This document shows positions 35,550 to 44,327 of a DNA stretch of 64,000 bases, in pieces. The stretch comes from Cohnella candidum (lineage in GTDB: Bacteria; Bacillota; Bacilli; Paenibacillales; Paenibacillaceae), in assembly GCF_003713065.1 (NCBI RefSeq), contig NZ_CP033433.1, positions 2,853,001 to 2,917,000 on the forward strand, read 5' to 3'. Position 1 is the stretch's first letter, and the number at the start of each line of letters is the position of its first letter. The notes under the pieces are model-generated. The model did no database searches and was not told where the DNA came from. It saw only the letters and a list, made by a program, of their open reading frames with translations. Position numbers and translations under genes: made by a program.

Positions 35550-37511
35550 TCAGTTCTTCGTCAGGCTGAAATCGTCCGCTTGAATCCACGTATCTCCCGT
35601 GGCCCACATGCCGGCATAGATCTCGACGCTGTGGTTGTTGCCGGAATTGAACGTGACGGTCAGCTGCGTGTAATTGGGCAAACTCAGGAATTTGGTCTCG
35701 TTCAGAATCGGTCCGCCGTTCAGCAGCCTGGCCCCGAAATAACCGTCGTTGTTGTTCGCCGACGTTTTCACCCAAGCCGTCAGCGTATAATTGGCGTTCG
35801 GCTCCACGAACACTTCCTGTTTGATGGCGTTCCATCCGCTGTCATACCTGGCGAACGCATTGTTCGCGCCGGTATGCGCAAACCCGAGATTCCGGTCCAC
35901 CCCGGCGTTGCCGTTCGCGTACCAGGGCGACGTCAAGCCGGACGTCGGCTGGGACTCGAACCCGGCATGACCGACGAGGTTGTTCCCTTTCGTCACGCTG
36001 ACGTCGTCAACCTGCAGCCATGTATCGCCGTTCGCCCAGAGCCCGGCGTACAGCTCGACGACGGAATTGTTGCCGGAATTGAACGGTACGGTCAGCTCGG
36101 TGTAGCCCGGCAAATTCCCGAATTTCGTCTCGCCGATGACAGGTCCGTCGTTGACGAGCCTGGCCCCGAAGTAACCTTCCGTGTTGTTCGCCGACGTGCG
36201 GATCCAGCCCTTGAGCGTGTAATTCGTGTTGGGCTGGACGGCGATGCGCTGCTTGATCGCATTCCACCCGCTGCCGTTTCGGACGTAGCCATTATCCTGG
36301 CCCGTGCGGGCGAACCCGAGATTCCGGTCGATGCCTCCCTCGCCCGTCACATACCAAGGCGCCATGACCGGCGTCGCGGTCTGCGTCTCGAAGCTCGGGT
36401 CGGAGATGATGTTGTCGCCCAGCATATCGGCGGTAAGGGTCGCTTTCATCAAGTGCGTGTTGTAGTCCGGATACCAGGTCGACATGATGAAATAAAGATC
36501 GGGCCCGCTGTTCGACAACGGATGCATGAACGCGTTGTACTGACCCAAGCCGGTGAAGTTGCCGGGAACGAGAATCTTTTCCCCGCTCCAGGGACCGATC
36601 GGAGTCGGAGCGTCGCGTATGACGATCGCTTGGCGGTCCTCGTTTAAGTACGTCATCAGATAACGTTTGAAGTAGGTGTTGTAGGCGACGGACATTTCGC
36701 CGGCCACGCCGATCGCCACCGGGCTTGCAGAGGCTTGGTTCGCGTTCCAACCGTTGCCGTCCCAATAGCGGTAATCGCCGATGTTCAGCATTCCGTTCTC
36801 CGGAACGCGGGCGAGATACACGTCGCCGAACCGGCCATTGGGCGTGGCATACATGTACACGAACCCGCTGTCCTTGAGGAACGCCGCCATTTGGAATTTG
36901 TTGTCCCACGTCGTGGTGTTGTTGTTCCATCGCGCCGTGGACGACTTGGTCCATGTCTGTCCGTTGTCATCCGAATAGGCGATGCCGGAGTAGTTGGTAT
37001 ACCAACGTCCGGGATCGCCCCAATGGTTGACGGACATGTAATGGATGTAATGACGGGAACCGACCGTCACGCCGGCGGTCGGAATGACCGTCATTTCCAC
37101 GTTATTGACCTTCTGGGAAGACAAAATTTCTTTGGCGTGGCCGGGCGTGTCTTGGATCATCGTGGAGAAAGAGAGGCCGTCCGCCAGGTTCGTGTCGGAA
37201 GAAATCGCGAGGACATTGCTTCTCGTCCAATTGCCCGCGGCGTTGTTCGTATCCCCGAAGGCCACGAAATATTGGCCGCCGCCTTTGTCCCACACGATGC
37301 CCAGATCGGTTCCGCCGACATCGTAGTTCGTATTCGTATGATTGGGGTTAGGCATCGTTTCCCCTGACGGGGTGGCGCCCGTGACGCGGGCGATCATGGA
37401 AGTTCCGACCGGGGTCAGGGCGGATGCGCTGCCGATGGCGAGCGATCCGAACGCCAAAGACATGACGAGAAACCCCGATAACAGTTTGTTCTTGTTCAAT
37501 GCTGGCACCAT
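35550..37511 (-). CDS. Secreted DUF4185 (GH183-like) protein with two tandem CBM-like modules
   Basis: 653 residues; a TTG at 37499 is better spaced from AAAGGA and may be the true start. Sec signal to about residue 31 (LAIGSASA). The propeller, about 38-362, has Asp69 (GGTDLGIVWD), Asp87 (VAFGDTNN), VEMTVIPTAGV, YMSVNHWGDPGRW, IAYSDDNGQTWTKS and AGEMSVAYNTYFKRYLMTYLNEDR. Two carbohydrate-binding-like modules follow (about 367-509 and 511-653), about half identical to each other, each opening with a FES/FET motif and closing WLQVDD or WIQADD. Candidate extracellular endo-D-arabinanase with polymer-binding domains. Confidence 0.88.
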   Translation of the reverse strand: MVPALNKNKLLSGFLVMSLAFGSLAIGSASALTPVGTSMIARVTGATPSGETMPNPNHTNTNYDVGGTDLGIVWDKGGGQYFVAFGDTNNAAGNWTRSNVLAISSDTNLADGLSFSTMIQDTPGHAKEILSSQKVNNVEMTVIPTAGVTVGSRHYIHYMSVNHWGDPGRWYTNYSGIAYSDDNGQTWTKSSTARWNNNTTTWDNKFQMAAFLKDSGFVYMYATPNGRFGDVYLARVPENGMLNIGDYRYWDGNGWNANQASASPVAIGVAGEMSVAYNTYFKRYLMTYLNEDRQAIVIRDAPTPIGPWSGEKILVPGNFTGLGQYNAFMHPLSNSGPDLYFIMSTWYPDYNTHLMKATLTADMLGDNIISDPSFETQTATPVMAPWYVTGEGGIDRNLGFARTGQDNGYVRNGSGWNAIKQRIAVQPNTNYTLKGWIRTSANNTEGYFGARLVNDGPVIGETKFGNLPGYTELTVPFNSGNNSVVELYAGLWANGDTWLQVDDVSVTKGNNLVGHAGFESQPTSGLTSPWYANGNAGVDRNLGFAHTGANNAFARYDSGWNAIKQEVFVEPNANYTLTAWVKTSANNNDGYFGARLLNGGPILNETKFLSLPNYTQLTVTFNSGNNHSVEIYAGMWATGDTWIQADDFSLTKN

Positions 37512-37611
37512 CCTTTACCGTGGTTGGCTGCTTGCAGGATTGACCGAACCCGACTGCGCTGACTTACCGTTGTTTTTCGTCTCCCGCCCCCTTTCCTCGA
37601 TGAGGCGCCCC

Positions 37612-39837
37612 TTACATCATTTCGAGCATCGCGACGCTTCTGGCCGGAATATGAAACTCGATCTGGCCGGCAGCCGGCTGCCGGACGTCGAGCATTTCCG
37701 CGGTATTCGAGCCTTCCCCGAACCATCGGCTTTCCAAGCGGCTCATTCCGTAATCCGCCGGATCCGTCACGAGACGAACCGTCTTGGTCTCACCGCTCAC
37801 GTTGGCGAAGAACAAGCCGACGCTCTCGTCTTTGTACTGCCATGCGGAATGAATCACCGCGTTCACGGCAATCTCCCCGGCATCGTTATACTCCATCGTC
37901 TCTTTGCCATGGTTATAATGAAACCAATCCATGCGGATTCGTGGGCATTCGAAAGCAAGAGGGCGAAGCATTCGTCCATAAGCCCAATACTTATTGGCGT
38001 TGCCGACGCGCAGCCGGGCGAAAGTAGACAGGTATCGGGCCCGCGCTTCCGAAAAGACGTAACCCCTGGCTTCGAACGGATAATAATGCTCTTCCGCCGC
38101 GTTTTCCGAACCGTCCAGCGCCTCCATCGGGCTATACTCGTAATTGAGCTCATACAAACCGCCCCACAGGTAGGTGCGGGCTACCGTGAAATAGTAGAGG
38201 TTCCCGATTTCTTCGGTCAGCTTGCCCCAACCGTCCATGCGCAAAGCGCCGTACTCGTGATAGACATAAGCGAACATCGGAATCAGCTCGGCCTCGCCGG
38301 ACTTGAGCAGATCGCGGATCGGGTAGCCTTCCAGCGGCGACGCGGGTTGACCTCCCGCCCTTGCCTGGTAGTAGTCGATCAGGTCGATCATCGTTTCGTT
38401 GATCATTTCCGTGCCCATCGGAACGTACCGGCCCGCGACTCCGATCATTGAGGCCTTCGTTTCGGCGTAGTTTCGGCGATACGCTTCCTCGATCGCACGT
38501 CCCGCTCCGACCGGATGGCCATGAGAATCGTCCATGCAGATTTTCAGGATGTTGTTCGCTGAGATGTCGTAATAGATAGAATCGACGTCGTCCGCACGCT
38601 GCAGCTCGGTATCTCGCCGAACATGGAATTCCTGCGTGTAGGGGTGGGCGGGACATAGGAACGGAAACGGATATCCGTCGATGCTTTTCTTGTTCTCCGG
38701 GAACTTCTGGGCGGCCGCCTTCCCCAGCTCCCCGTCCGCACCTTCGAAATGGTAGAGATAGTCGAACTCGAAAGGGGCGTATTTGTCCCCGTACTCCTTC
38801 ATGCAGGCGATATTGTCCTTGTTGAACCGAGTCGGGAACCAGTCGTCGAACCCGCCGGGTACTCCCTTGTAGAACGTTTGCGGCGCGTTACTCCAGTCGG
38901 GGCCGAGAACGTGGAACATCGGGGTCCCGATGAACTCGTGGTATTTGCGCAGCCAGGCGGTTCTGTCCGACCCCGCGTTGATCCCGAACGTGGCGACTCC
39001 CATCTCCTCATGCAGCCAAGGGCAGCTTTCGTCCGGATTACGGTCCGTCAACTCACCGCGCGCGCACCATTTTTGCCGCGTTGCCCACGATTTGTAGCGG
39101 TCCGCCGCTTCATACCAATCGCTGCCTTCCAGCAGCGCGACTTGCACCGGATAGACGGGATAAATCCCTTTGCCCGGTCCCATGTCCTCGCAGCCGTGGA
39201 TGAACGAAGCTTCCAGCAAATCGCGCCCGATCTTGTAGAAATTCAGCCATTTCGGATGACCTTCCCCGTCCATAGCGGCGAAATACAACCCGCCCTTGTT
39301 CAAACCGAAATAGGCGAAAAACTGCATCGAGGCGCCGGAGAAGCTTTCCGGGTACGGCATGAACCGGAACCCGGTTCCGTTCGTCACGAAATGTTTCATC
39401 GGATTGCGGACGAGGAATCCCGTCGCGAACGGGTGCGCGAGGTAATCGTCCTTGCCGTCCTCCGAGATCGCCGTCAGGTTCGGAAACACCGGATACTCCA
39501 GGCTGAGGAGCCGCTCCGTGGAACCGTTGTCGGCCGAACAGCGGAATTGCGCCTCGGATGCTTCCCGCGCGAGCGAAATCTCCGACCTTACGGTGATGCC
39601 GGACGCCGTCCGCCACGTCAGCATAACCGCATGGTCGCCGGATTCCGTCCGCTCTTCCCGCCATTCGAAAGCTTCGAACGATCCGTCGAAGCCTCCGTCC
39701 GTTTCCAGGCGAAACGGCTCGGCACCCTCCGAATTTTCCGAATACGCGATGCCCTTGCGCACGTCGCGAAGGCTGCGAATCGTGCCGTCGGCCTCGCTGA
39801 GTTCCAGCCGGATCCGTCCGTTATCAAGTACGATCAT
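37612..39837 (-). CDS. DUF6259-like putative glycoside hydrolase
   Basis: 741 residues, no signal peptide. N-terminal beta domain (about 1-240) opens MIVLDNGRIRLELSEADGTI, like the sandwich domain of GH31/GH36-type enzymes. A barrel-like centre (about 260-600) has MFHVLGPDWSNAPQ, SIYYDISANNILKICMDDSHG, GRYVPMGTEMINETMIDLIDYYQAR and LYYFTVARTYLWGG; the Asp of YYDISA and a Glu of GTEMINET are possible catalytic acids. A C-terminal beta domain follows. Family name is from memory and uncertain. It ends an ABC operon (28 bases after a permease), so it probably degrades the imported oligosaccharide in the cytosol. Confidence 0.7.
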   Translation of the reverse strand: MIVLDNGRIRLELSEADGTIRSLRDVRKGIAYSENSEGAEPFRLETDGGFDGSFEAFEWREERTESGDHAVMLTWRTASGITVRSEISLAREASEAQFRCSADNGSTERLLSLEYPVFPNLTAISEDGKDDYLAHPFATGFLVRNPMKHFVTNGTGFRFMPYPESFSGASMQFFAYFGLNKGGLYFAAMDGEGHPKWLNFYKIGRDLLEASFIHGCEDMGPGKGIYPVYPVQVALLEGSDWYEAADRYKSWATRQKWCARGELTDRNPDESCPWLHEEMGVATFGINAGSDRTAWLRKYHEFIGTPMFHVLGPDWSNAPQTFYKGVPGGFDDWFPTRFNKDNIACMKEYGDKYAPFEFDYLYHFEGADGELGKAAAQKFPENKKSIDGYPFPFLCPAHPYTQEFHVRRDTELQRADDVDSIYYDISANNILKICMDDSHGHPVGAGRAIEEAYRRNYAETKASMIGVAGRYVPMGTEMINETMIDLIDYYQARAGGQPASPLEGYPIRDLLKSGEAELIPMFAYVYHEYGALRMDGWGKLTEEIGNLYYFTVARTYLWGGLYELNYEYSPMEALDGSENAAEEHYYPFEARGYVFSEARARYLSTFARLRVGNANKYWAYGRMLRPLAFECPRIRMDWFHYNHGKETMEYNDAGEIAVNAVIHSAWQYKDESVGLFFANVSGETKTVRLVTDPADYGMSRLESRWFGEGSNTAEMLDVRQPAAGQIEFHIPARSVAMLEMM

Positions 39838-39864
39838 GCCGTCATGCCTCCTGTCCCGTCCGTA

Positions 39865-40692
39865 TTATTTCAAGCCCGACATTTTGAGGTTCGCGACGAT
39901 GTACTTCTGGAAGATGAGGAACAAAGCGATCGTCGGCAGTGCCGCCAGGAAGGAACTCGCCATCAGCAGGTGCATTTCGGCGACGCGTCCTGAACGGAAG
40001 TTATAGATGTATTGCATGATCTGGAACATATCCTCGTTGGTGATCGTCATGACCGGCCAGACGAAGGCGTTCCAATAACCCAGGTAAGCGCCGATCCCGA
40101 TAATGACAAACGGCGGCAAGGACATGGGCAAGAAAATGTTGGTGAAAATTTTGAACCGGTTCGCCCCGTCGATCAGTGCCGCTTCTTCCAACGCGAGCGG
40201 AACATTCAAATAAAATTGCCGGAAAAAGAACATGCTGCCCGCGGATGCGGCGCCCGGCAAAATCAGCACTCCCATCGTGTTGAGCATCCCCAGCTTGTTA
40301 ACGACGATGAACGACGTGATCGTGATCGAGAAGCCCGGAATAAAGTACGTGAGCATTACGTAAACCCACCAAAATTTCTTGAAGCGGAAATCAAGTCTCG
40401 CGAACACATACGCCGCGGAAGCGTTAACCACCACGCTGAGTGCCATAAAGATGATGGCACCGATGAACGTAATGCCCATCGCCTTCTGGAACGCCGGATC
40501 GCGCAAAATGACCGTATAGTTCTCGAAATGCCATACGTTCGGCAGAAATTTAAACGGAGTGGCCAACACTTCTTCCTGCGACTTGAAACCGGCGATCGCC
40601 ATCCAGAGCAGCGGAAAGATGGCAAGCGCGGTAATCAGAAGGGAAAGGACTGTCACGCCGGCCTTGCCAAAAGTCAATGTCGATTTACCCAT
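39865..40692 (-). CDS. Carbohydrate ABC permease, MalG-type
   Basis: 275 residues with about six helices, starting VLSLLITALAIFPLLWMAIAGF. EAA loop EAALIDGANRFKIFTNIFLPMS is intact. C-terminus YIVANLKMSGLK. Third gene of the binding protein-permease-permease-DUF6259 unit inside the proposed arabinan locus, 25 bases after the partner permease. Presumed role: entry of D-arabinose or D-arabino-oligosaccharides. Confidence 0.93.
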   Translation of the reverse strand: MGKSTLTFGKAGVTVLSLLITALAIFPLLWMAIAGFKSQEEVLATPFKFLPNVWHFENYTVILRDPAFQKAMGITFIGAIIFMALSVVVNASAAYVFARLDFRFKKFWWVYVMLTYFIPGFSITITSFIVVNKLGMLNTMGVLILPGAASAGSMFFFRQFYLNVPLALEEAALIDGANRFKIFTNIFLPMSLPPFVIIGIGAYLGYWNAFVWPVMTITNEDMFQIMQYIYNFRSGRVAEMHLLMASSFLAALPTIALFLIFQKYIVANLKMSGLK

Positions 40693-40717
40693 CAGCCGTA
40701 TCCTCCTTCGCGTCCGG

Positions 40718-41605
40718 TCAGCCTTCTACCGCTTTCTCGGAATTCAGTATTTTGAAAATGACAAGCGAGATCGAACCGAGAACGACGAAGAACATGAGAG
40801 CCGCGGCGATCGACCGGCCGATCATCACGTCGTTCAGGAAGTGGAGCAAGATGTACAGGTTCGGTGTTTGCGTTTCGTTGACCGGGCCGCCGCCCGTCAT
40901 CACCCACGACAGTTCGAACTGGGAAAGCTGCGCCGTGAATCCCGTGACAAGCAGGAACAGAGAAATGTTCTTCATCAGCGGAAGCGTGATGTACCACATT
41001 TTCGTGAACGTACCTGCGCCTTCGAGATCGGCCGCTTCGTAATACGACTCGGAGATGTCCAAGAGGCCGGCCAACATAATGAGCGTCGTAATCCCGAACC
41101 CCAGCCAGATCGCCGGAATGGCAATGGCGGGCAGCGCGTATTTCACTTCAGCGAGCCACGCGATCGGTTCGCTGCCGAACAGGCCTGCGATATAGTTGGC
41201 CAAACCGCCCAAGTAATCATAGATAAAGACGAAAATAACGGAGGCGACGATACCGGAAATGACGGTCGGGATGTAGATGGACGACTTTACGAAGCCGGAG
41301 AATTTGCCTTTCAAGCCCTTGAGCACGTTCGCGAACAGGAACGCCAGCACGAGCTGAGCCGGCAGGACATATAGCGTGAATTTGAGTCCCGTCCATATGG
41401 CTTTCGTGAACAACGGGTCCGTCAGGTTCACCCAATAATTTTTGAACCCGACGAATACGGGAGCTTGATAGAAACCCCAATCGGTGAAGCTCAGGTAGAT
41501 CGCGTAGGCGAAAGGGATGAGCACGAAGATGGTTAGCCCGACGAGAATCGGCGCCAGCATCGAGTATGCCGTCAGGTTGTCATGACGATAGTTCTTCTTG
41601 AACAA
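40718..41605 (-). CDS. Sugar ABC permease, MalF-type
   Basis: 295 residues; helix 1 YSMLAPILVGLTIFVLIPFAYAIYL. EAA loop EAADLEGAGTFTKMWYITLPLM, close to consensus with LEG in place of IDG. Follows the binding-protein gene after a hairpin-containing 79-base gap. Forms the membrane channel with the next permease; the ATPase must come from elsewhere in the genome. Confidence 0.93.
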   Translation of the reverse strand: MFKKNYRHDNLTAYSMLAPILVGLTIFVLIPFAYAIYLSFTDWGFYQAPVFVGFKNYWVNLTDPLFTKAIWTGLKFTLYVLPAQLVLAFLFANVLKGLKGKFSGFVKSSIYIPTVISGIVASVIFVFIYDYLGGLANYIAGLFGSEPIAWLAEVKYALPAIAIPAIWLGFGITTLIMLAGLLDISESYYEAADLEGAGTFTKMWYITLPLMKNISLFLLVTGFTAQLSQFELSWVMTGGGPVNETQTPNLYILLHFLNDVMIGRSIAAALMFFVVLGSISLVIFKILNSEKAVEG

Positions 41606-41647
41606 TCGGATTCACCTCGCTTAATCAGGCTGCTTCCGGCAAAACGA

Positions 41648-41672
41648 TCCGGGGACGGCTTTCGTCCCCGGA
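41648..41672 (-). terminator. Intercistronic hairpin after the binding-protein gene
   Basis: Perfect 10-bp stem TCCGGGGACG / CGTCCCCGGA, five-base loop, followed on the minus strand by TCGTTTTGCC. Partial terminator that would leave the binding protein in excess. Confidence 0.7.
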
Positions 41673-41684
41673 CGTTGCCCGGCT

Positions 41685-43091
41685 TTATTGTTTCGGGTTC
41701 GTACCGGCCAGCTTATTGTTCGTGATAAAGTCGTTGATCGTCTTCTCGGCTTTCGCGATGGCGTCGTCGACTTTCGTTCCTTTCATCGCGGACTCGATTC
41801 CCGTGGATACGGCCATGCTGATATCCCACGGATAGATCGGCTCGGCGACGGAAGTCGGGATGATCTTCTCGGCGATATAAGCGCGCCATGCGTCCTTCGA
41901 AGCGTCCGCATCGCTCTTCATCGCTTCGTCTACCGATTTGCGAGGAGAGAACTTGGAGAAGCCGGACGTTTTGAAGAAGTCGATCATGATGGCCGGGTCG
42001 CCGGCAAGCAGATAATTGATGAAGGATGCGGCTTCTTGCTGGTGTTTGCCTTTACTGTCGACGACGAGCGTCCAGCCGCCCAAGGTAGCCGTCGGCGAGT
42101 TCGGGTCGCCGTTCATGGAAGGCATTTTCGCGATGCCCGTGTTCGGAACCATTTTCGCATAGGTGTTGCGAAGCTGGCCGATGGCCCAGGAGCCGTTGAC
42201 TTGCATGGCGACTTTGCCTTCGCCGAACGGCTTGATGTCCGGGTACGGGGCAAGCTGCTGCTTCGGCATCACGCCGGATTGGTAAGCGTCTTGATAGAAT
42301 TTGAACACCGATTTGTATGCGTCGTTGTTGATGTCCGCTTTGGACCAATAGTTCGTCACCGCCTGGTGTCCGGACGTGCCGAACTGCAAGCCCCAGCTGG
42401 ACCAGCCCAGATCGCCGGCAACTTGTGCGGTCGAGAATCCGAATACGCCTTTGGCCGTCAATTTCTTGGCGTCGTCAAGCAGTTCGGCCCAAGTGGTCGG
42501 CGGCTTTTCCGGGTCGAGCCCGGCGGCCTGGAACAGGTCTTTGCGGTAGTACAGCACCGCAGACGGTTCAACCAGCTTCGGATAAGCGTAATATTTGTCG
42601 CCTACTTTGATGAAGTCTTTGACGTTGTCATAGATGTCGTCGAACGCGGAATCCGGCAAGAGGCCGTTCAGCGGGCTGATTTGGCCCAGCTTCGCGGCGT
42701 TCGCGATGCCGCCGTAGTTCATCGTGTATACTTCCGGAGCTTTACCGGCTGCTTGAGCGGCTTTCAGTTTCTGCGCCCATGCGTCGCCCGGAACGAGCGT
42801 ATACTTGATTTCGACTTTGTCCTGGGACTTGTTGAACTCGTCGACATATTTCTTGAACCATTTGTTGGTCGAATCTTCAAATGCCGTCTGCCAGAATTCA
42901 ACCGTGACTTTCTCGGCCGGAGCTGCAGATGCCGATTCGCTGGGGCTTGCGCTTGCGCTCGAACTGCCTTCGTCGCTTGCCGAAGGGCTGGAGCTCGCTT
43001 CGTTTTTGCTGCCGCCGCAGGCCGTGAGGGCTAACGACAGGACCATCAGAATAGAGATTAACGCTGCCCAAAACTTCCCTTTTGCTTGCAT
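41685..43091 (-). CDS. Solute-binding lipoprotein of the arabinan-locus ABC transporter
   Basis: 468 residues. Lipoprotein signal ILMVLSLALTAC with Cys25, Ser/Ala-rich linker (about 27-60), then a family 1 solute-binding fold: LYYRKDLFQAAGLDPEKPPTTWAELLDDAKKL in its first lobe, GKVAMQVNGSWAIGQL, KFSPRKSVDEAM. Captures the sugar at the cell surface for the two following permeases. Position directly after GH172 and DUF4185 genes suggests D-arabinose-containing ligands. No terminator separates it from the upstream DUF4185 gene 88 bases away, so it may be part of one long operon starting at 45437. Confidence 0.92.
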   Translation of the reverse strand: MQAKGKFWAALISILMVLSLALTACGGSKNEASSSPSASDEGSSSASASPSESASAAPAEKVTVEFWQTAFEDSTNKWFKKYVDEFNKSQDKVEIKYTLVPGDAWAQKLKAAQAAGKAPEVYTMNYGGIANAAKLGQISPLNGLLPDSAFDDIYDNVKDFIKVGDKYYAYPKLVEPSAVLYYRKDLFQAAGLDPEKPPTTWAELLDDAKKLTAKGVFGFSTAQVAGDLGWSSWGLQFGTSGHQAVTNYWSKADINNDAYKSVFKFYQDAYQSGVMPKQQLAPYPDIKPFGEGKVAMQVNGSWAIGQLRNTYAKMVPNTGIAKMPSMNGDPNSPTATLGGWTLVVDSKGKHQQEAASFINYLLAGDPAIMIDFFKTSGFSKFSPRKSVDEAMKSDADASKDAWRAYIAEKIIPTSVAEPIYPWDISMAVSTGIESAMKGTKVDDAIAKAEKTINDFITNNKLAGTNPKQ

Positions 43092-43179
43092 GGATGAATC
43101 CTCCCTTTTTTTGTGGACATGCTATTTAAACGCTTTGCGCGCTTAAACCGAAGTGGTGCGTCATTCGTTGAATCCGCTT

Positions 43180-44301
43180 TCATTTTTCAAGCGAAGCCTT
43201 GAACCAAAACACGTTATAGGGATCCCACAGCGACAAAGTGAAGTAGATCGTTCGGCCGCCGTCACCCGTGTAACGATCGTTCATGAATGGCGCGTACAAG
43301 CCGGGCTGATCCGTCGCTTTCACCAAGACAATCGCGTCTCCCCATGGCCCCCATGGCGCTAAGCCTTCCCGAATGACGACGCCTTCGCCTTCCTTGAGGT
43401 AGGTCATGAGCCACCGTTTCAGATAGGGATTCCACACGACGGAGAGCTCACCAACGGTGTCATCCACCACGGACGCGGCCTTCGTCATGTCGGGACTCCA
43501 GATCGGTTTCCCTTTGTCGTCTTTGCCCGCGTAGTATCGGTACTCCGACAGCTTTTCGACGTTCGCCTCACCCACTTTCATCAACTTGACGCCGCCGAAC
43601 CGTCCGGAAGGGATCGCCCAGAAGTAAATCTCCGATTCGCCAGTCTTTTTGTCTTCGATTTTATAAGGGCTGACTTGAATGAAATTGCTGTCTCCCGGCC
43701 ATTGAACCGAATCAAGCAGCGTCCAGTTGTTTCCGTGATCCGTCGATTTGGCAACGCTTGCATAATTGGCGTCCCATTGGCCCGGATCTCCCCAATGGTT
43801 AACCGACATGTAGTAGAGGTAGAGGTTTCCGTTCGCGCTAAAACCGTGCGTCGGGATTTTGGTCATTTCGTCGAAATCGAGTTTCTTGGAAGGCAGCAGC
43901 TCTTTGGCCGTGCCGATGTCGTCCGTGATCATGCCGTCCAAGGTGATGCCGTCGGCCGGATTGTCGTCCTTCGTGTAAGCGATCGTGTTCGAGCGCCAGT
44001 AGCTTCCGCCTCCGCCGATCTGGTCCGCGGGGCGTTCGCCGAACGTATCCCCGAATACGAAATACGTCCGGTCGCCCTCGTTGATCATCGAACCGAGGTC
44101 CGTGCCGTACACGGCGAAGCGGTCCGTTTTGTTCGGCGATTCCGCTCCCGTGATCTGCGACACTTTCTCGAGTCCCGTTACGCCTTTCAGGACGAAGTCC
44201 TTGCCTTCGGATTCCAGCCTCGGATCGGCTTTGGATCCGCCCATGCATCCGGTCAAGCCGAGAAGTAGAGCGGAAGCGGCCAAGCCGATTCTGAGTTTCA
44301 T
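43180..44301 (-). CDS. DUF4185 (GH183-like) surface lipoprotein
   Basis: 373 residues, a single propeller domain with no added modules. Lipobox LLGLTGC with lipid Cys19. Shares the paralogue signature: Asp68 in VYGTDLGSM, Asp85 in YFVFGDTFGER, EMTKIPTHGF, YMSVNHWGDPGQWDANYASVAKSTDHGNNW, VGELSVVWNPYLKRWLMTYLKEGEGVVIREG, and a tail YNVFWFKASLEK. Family members include endo-D-arabinofuranases. Anchored to the membrane it would trim fragments near the binding protein. Follows the GH172 gene by 26 bases and precedes the ABC genes. Confidence 0.88.
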   Translation of the reverse strand: MKLRIGLAASALLLGLTGCMGGSKADPRLESEGKDFVLKGVTGLEKVSQITGAESPNKTDRFAVYGTDLGSMINEGDRTYFVFGDTFGERPADQIGGGGSYWRSNTIAYTKDDNPADGITLDGMITDDIGTAKELLPSKKLDFDEMTKIPTHGFSANGNLYLYYMSVNHWGDPGQWDANYASVAKSTDHGNNWTLLDSVQWPGDSNFIQVSPYKIEDKKTGESEIYFWAIPSGRFGGVKLMKVGEANVEKLSEYRYYAGKDDKGKPIWSPDMTKAASVVDDTVGELSVVWNPYLKRWLMTYLKEGEGVVIREGLAPWGPWGDAIVLVKATDQPGLYAPFMNDRYTGDGGRTIYFTLSLWDPYNVFWFKASLEK

Positions 44302-44327
44302 GGAGAACCCGCCTTACGGTTCGATTT

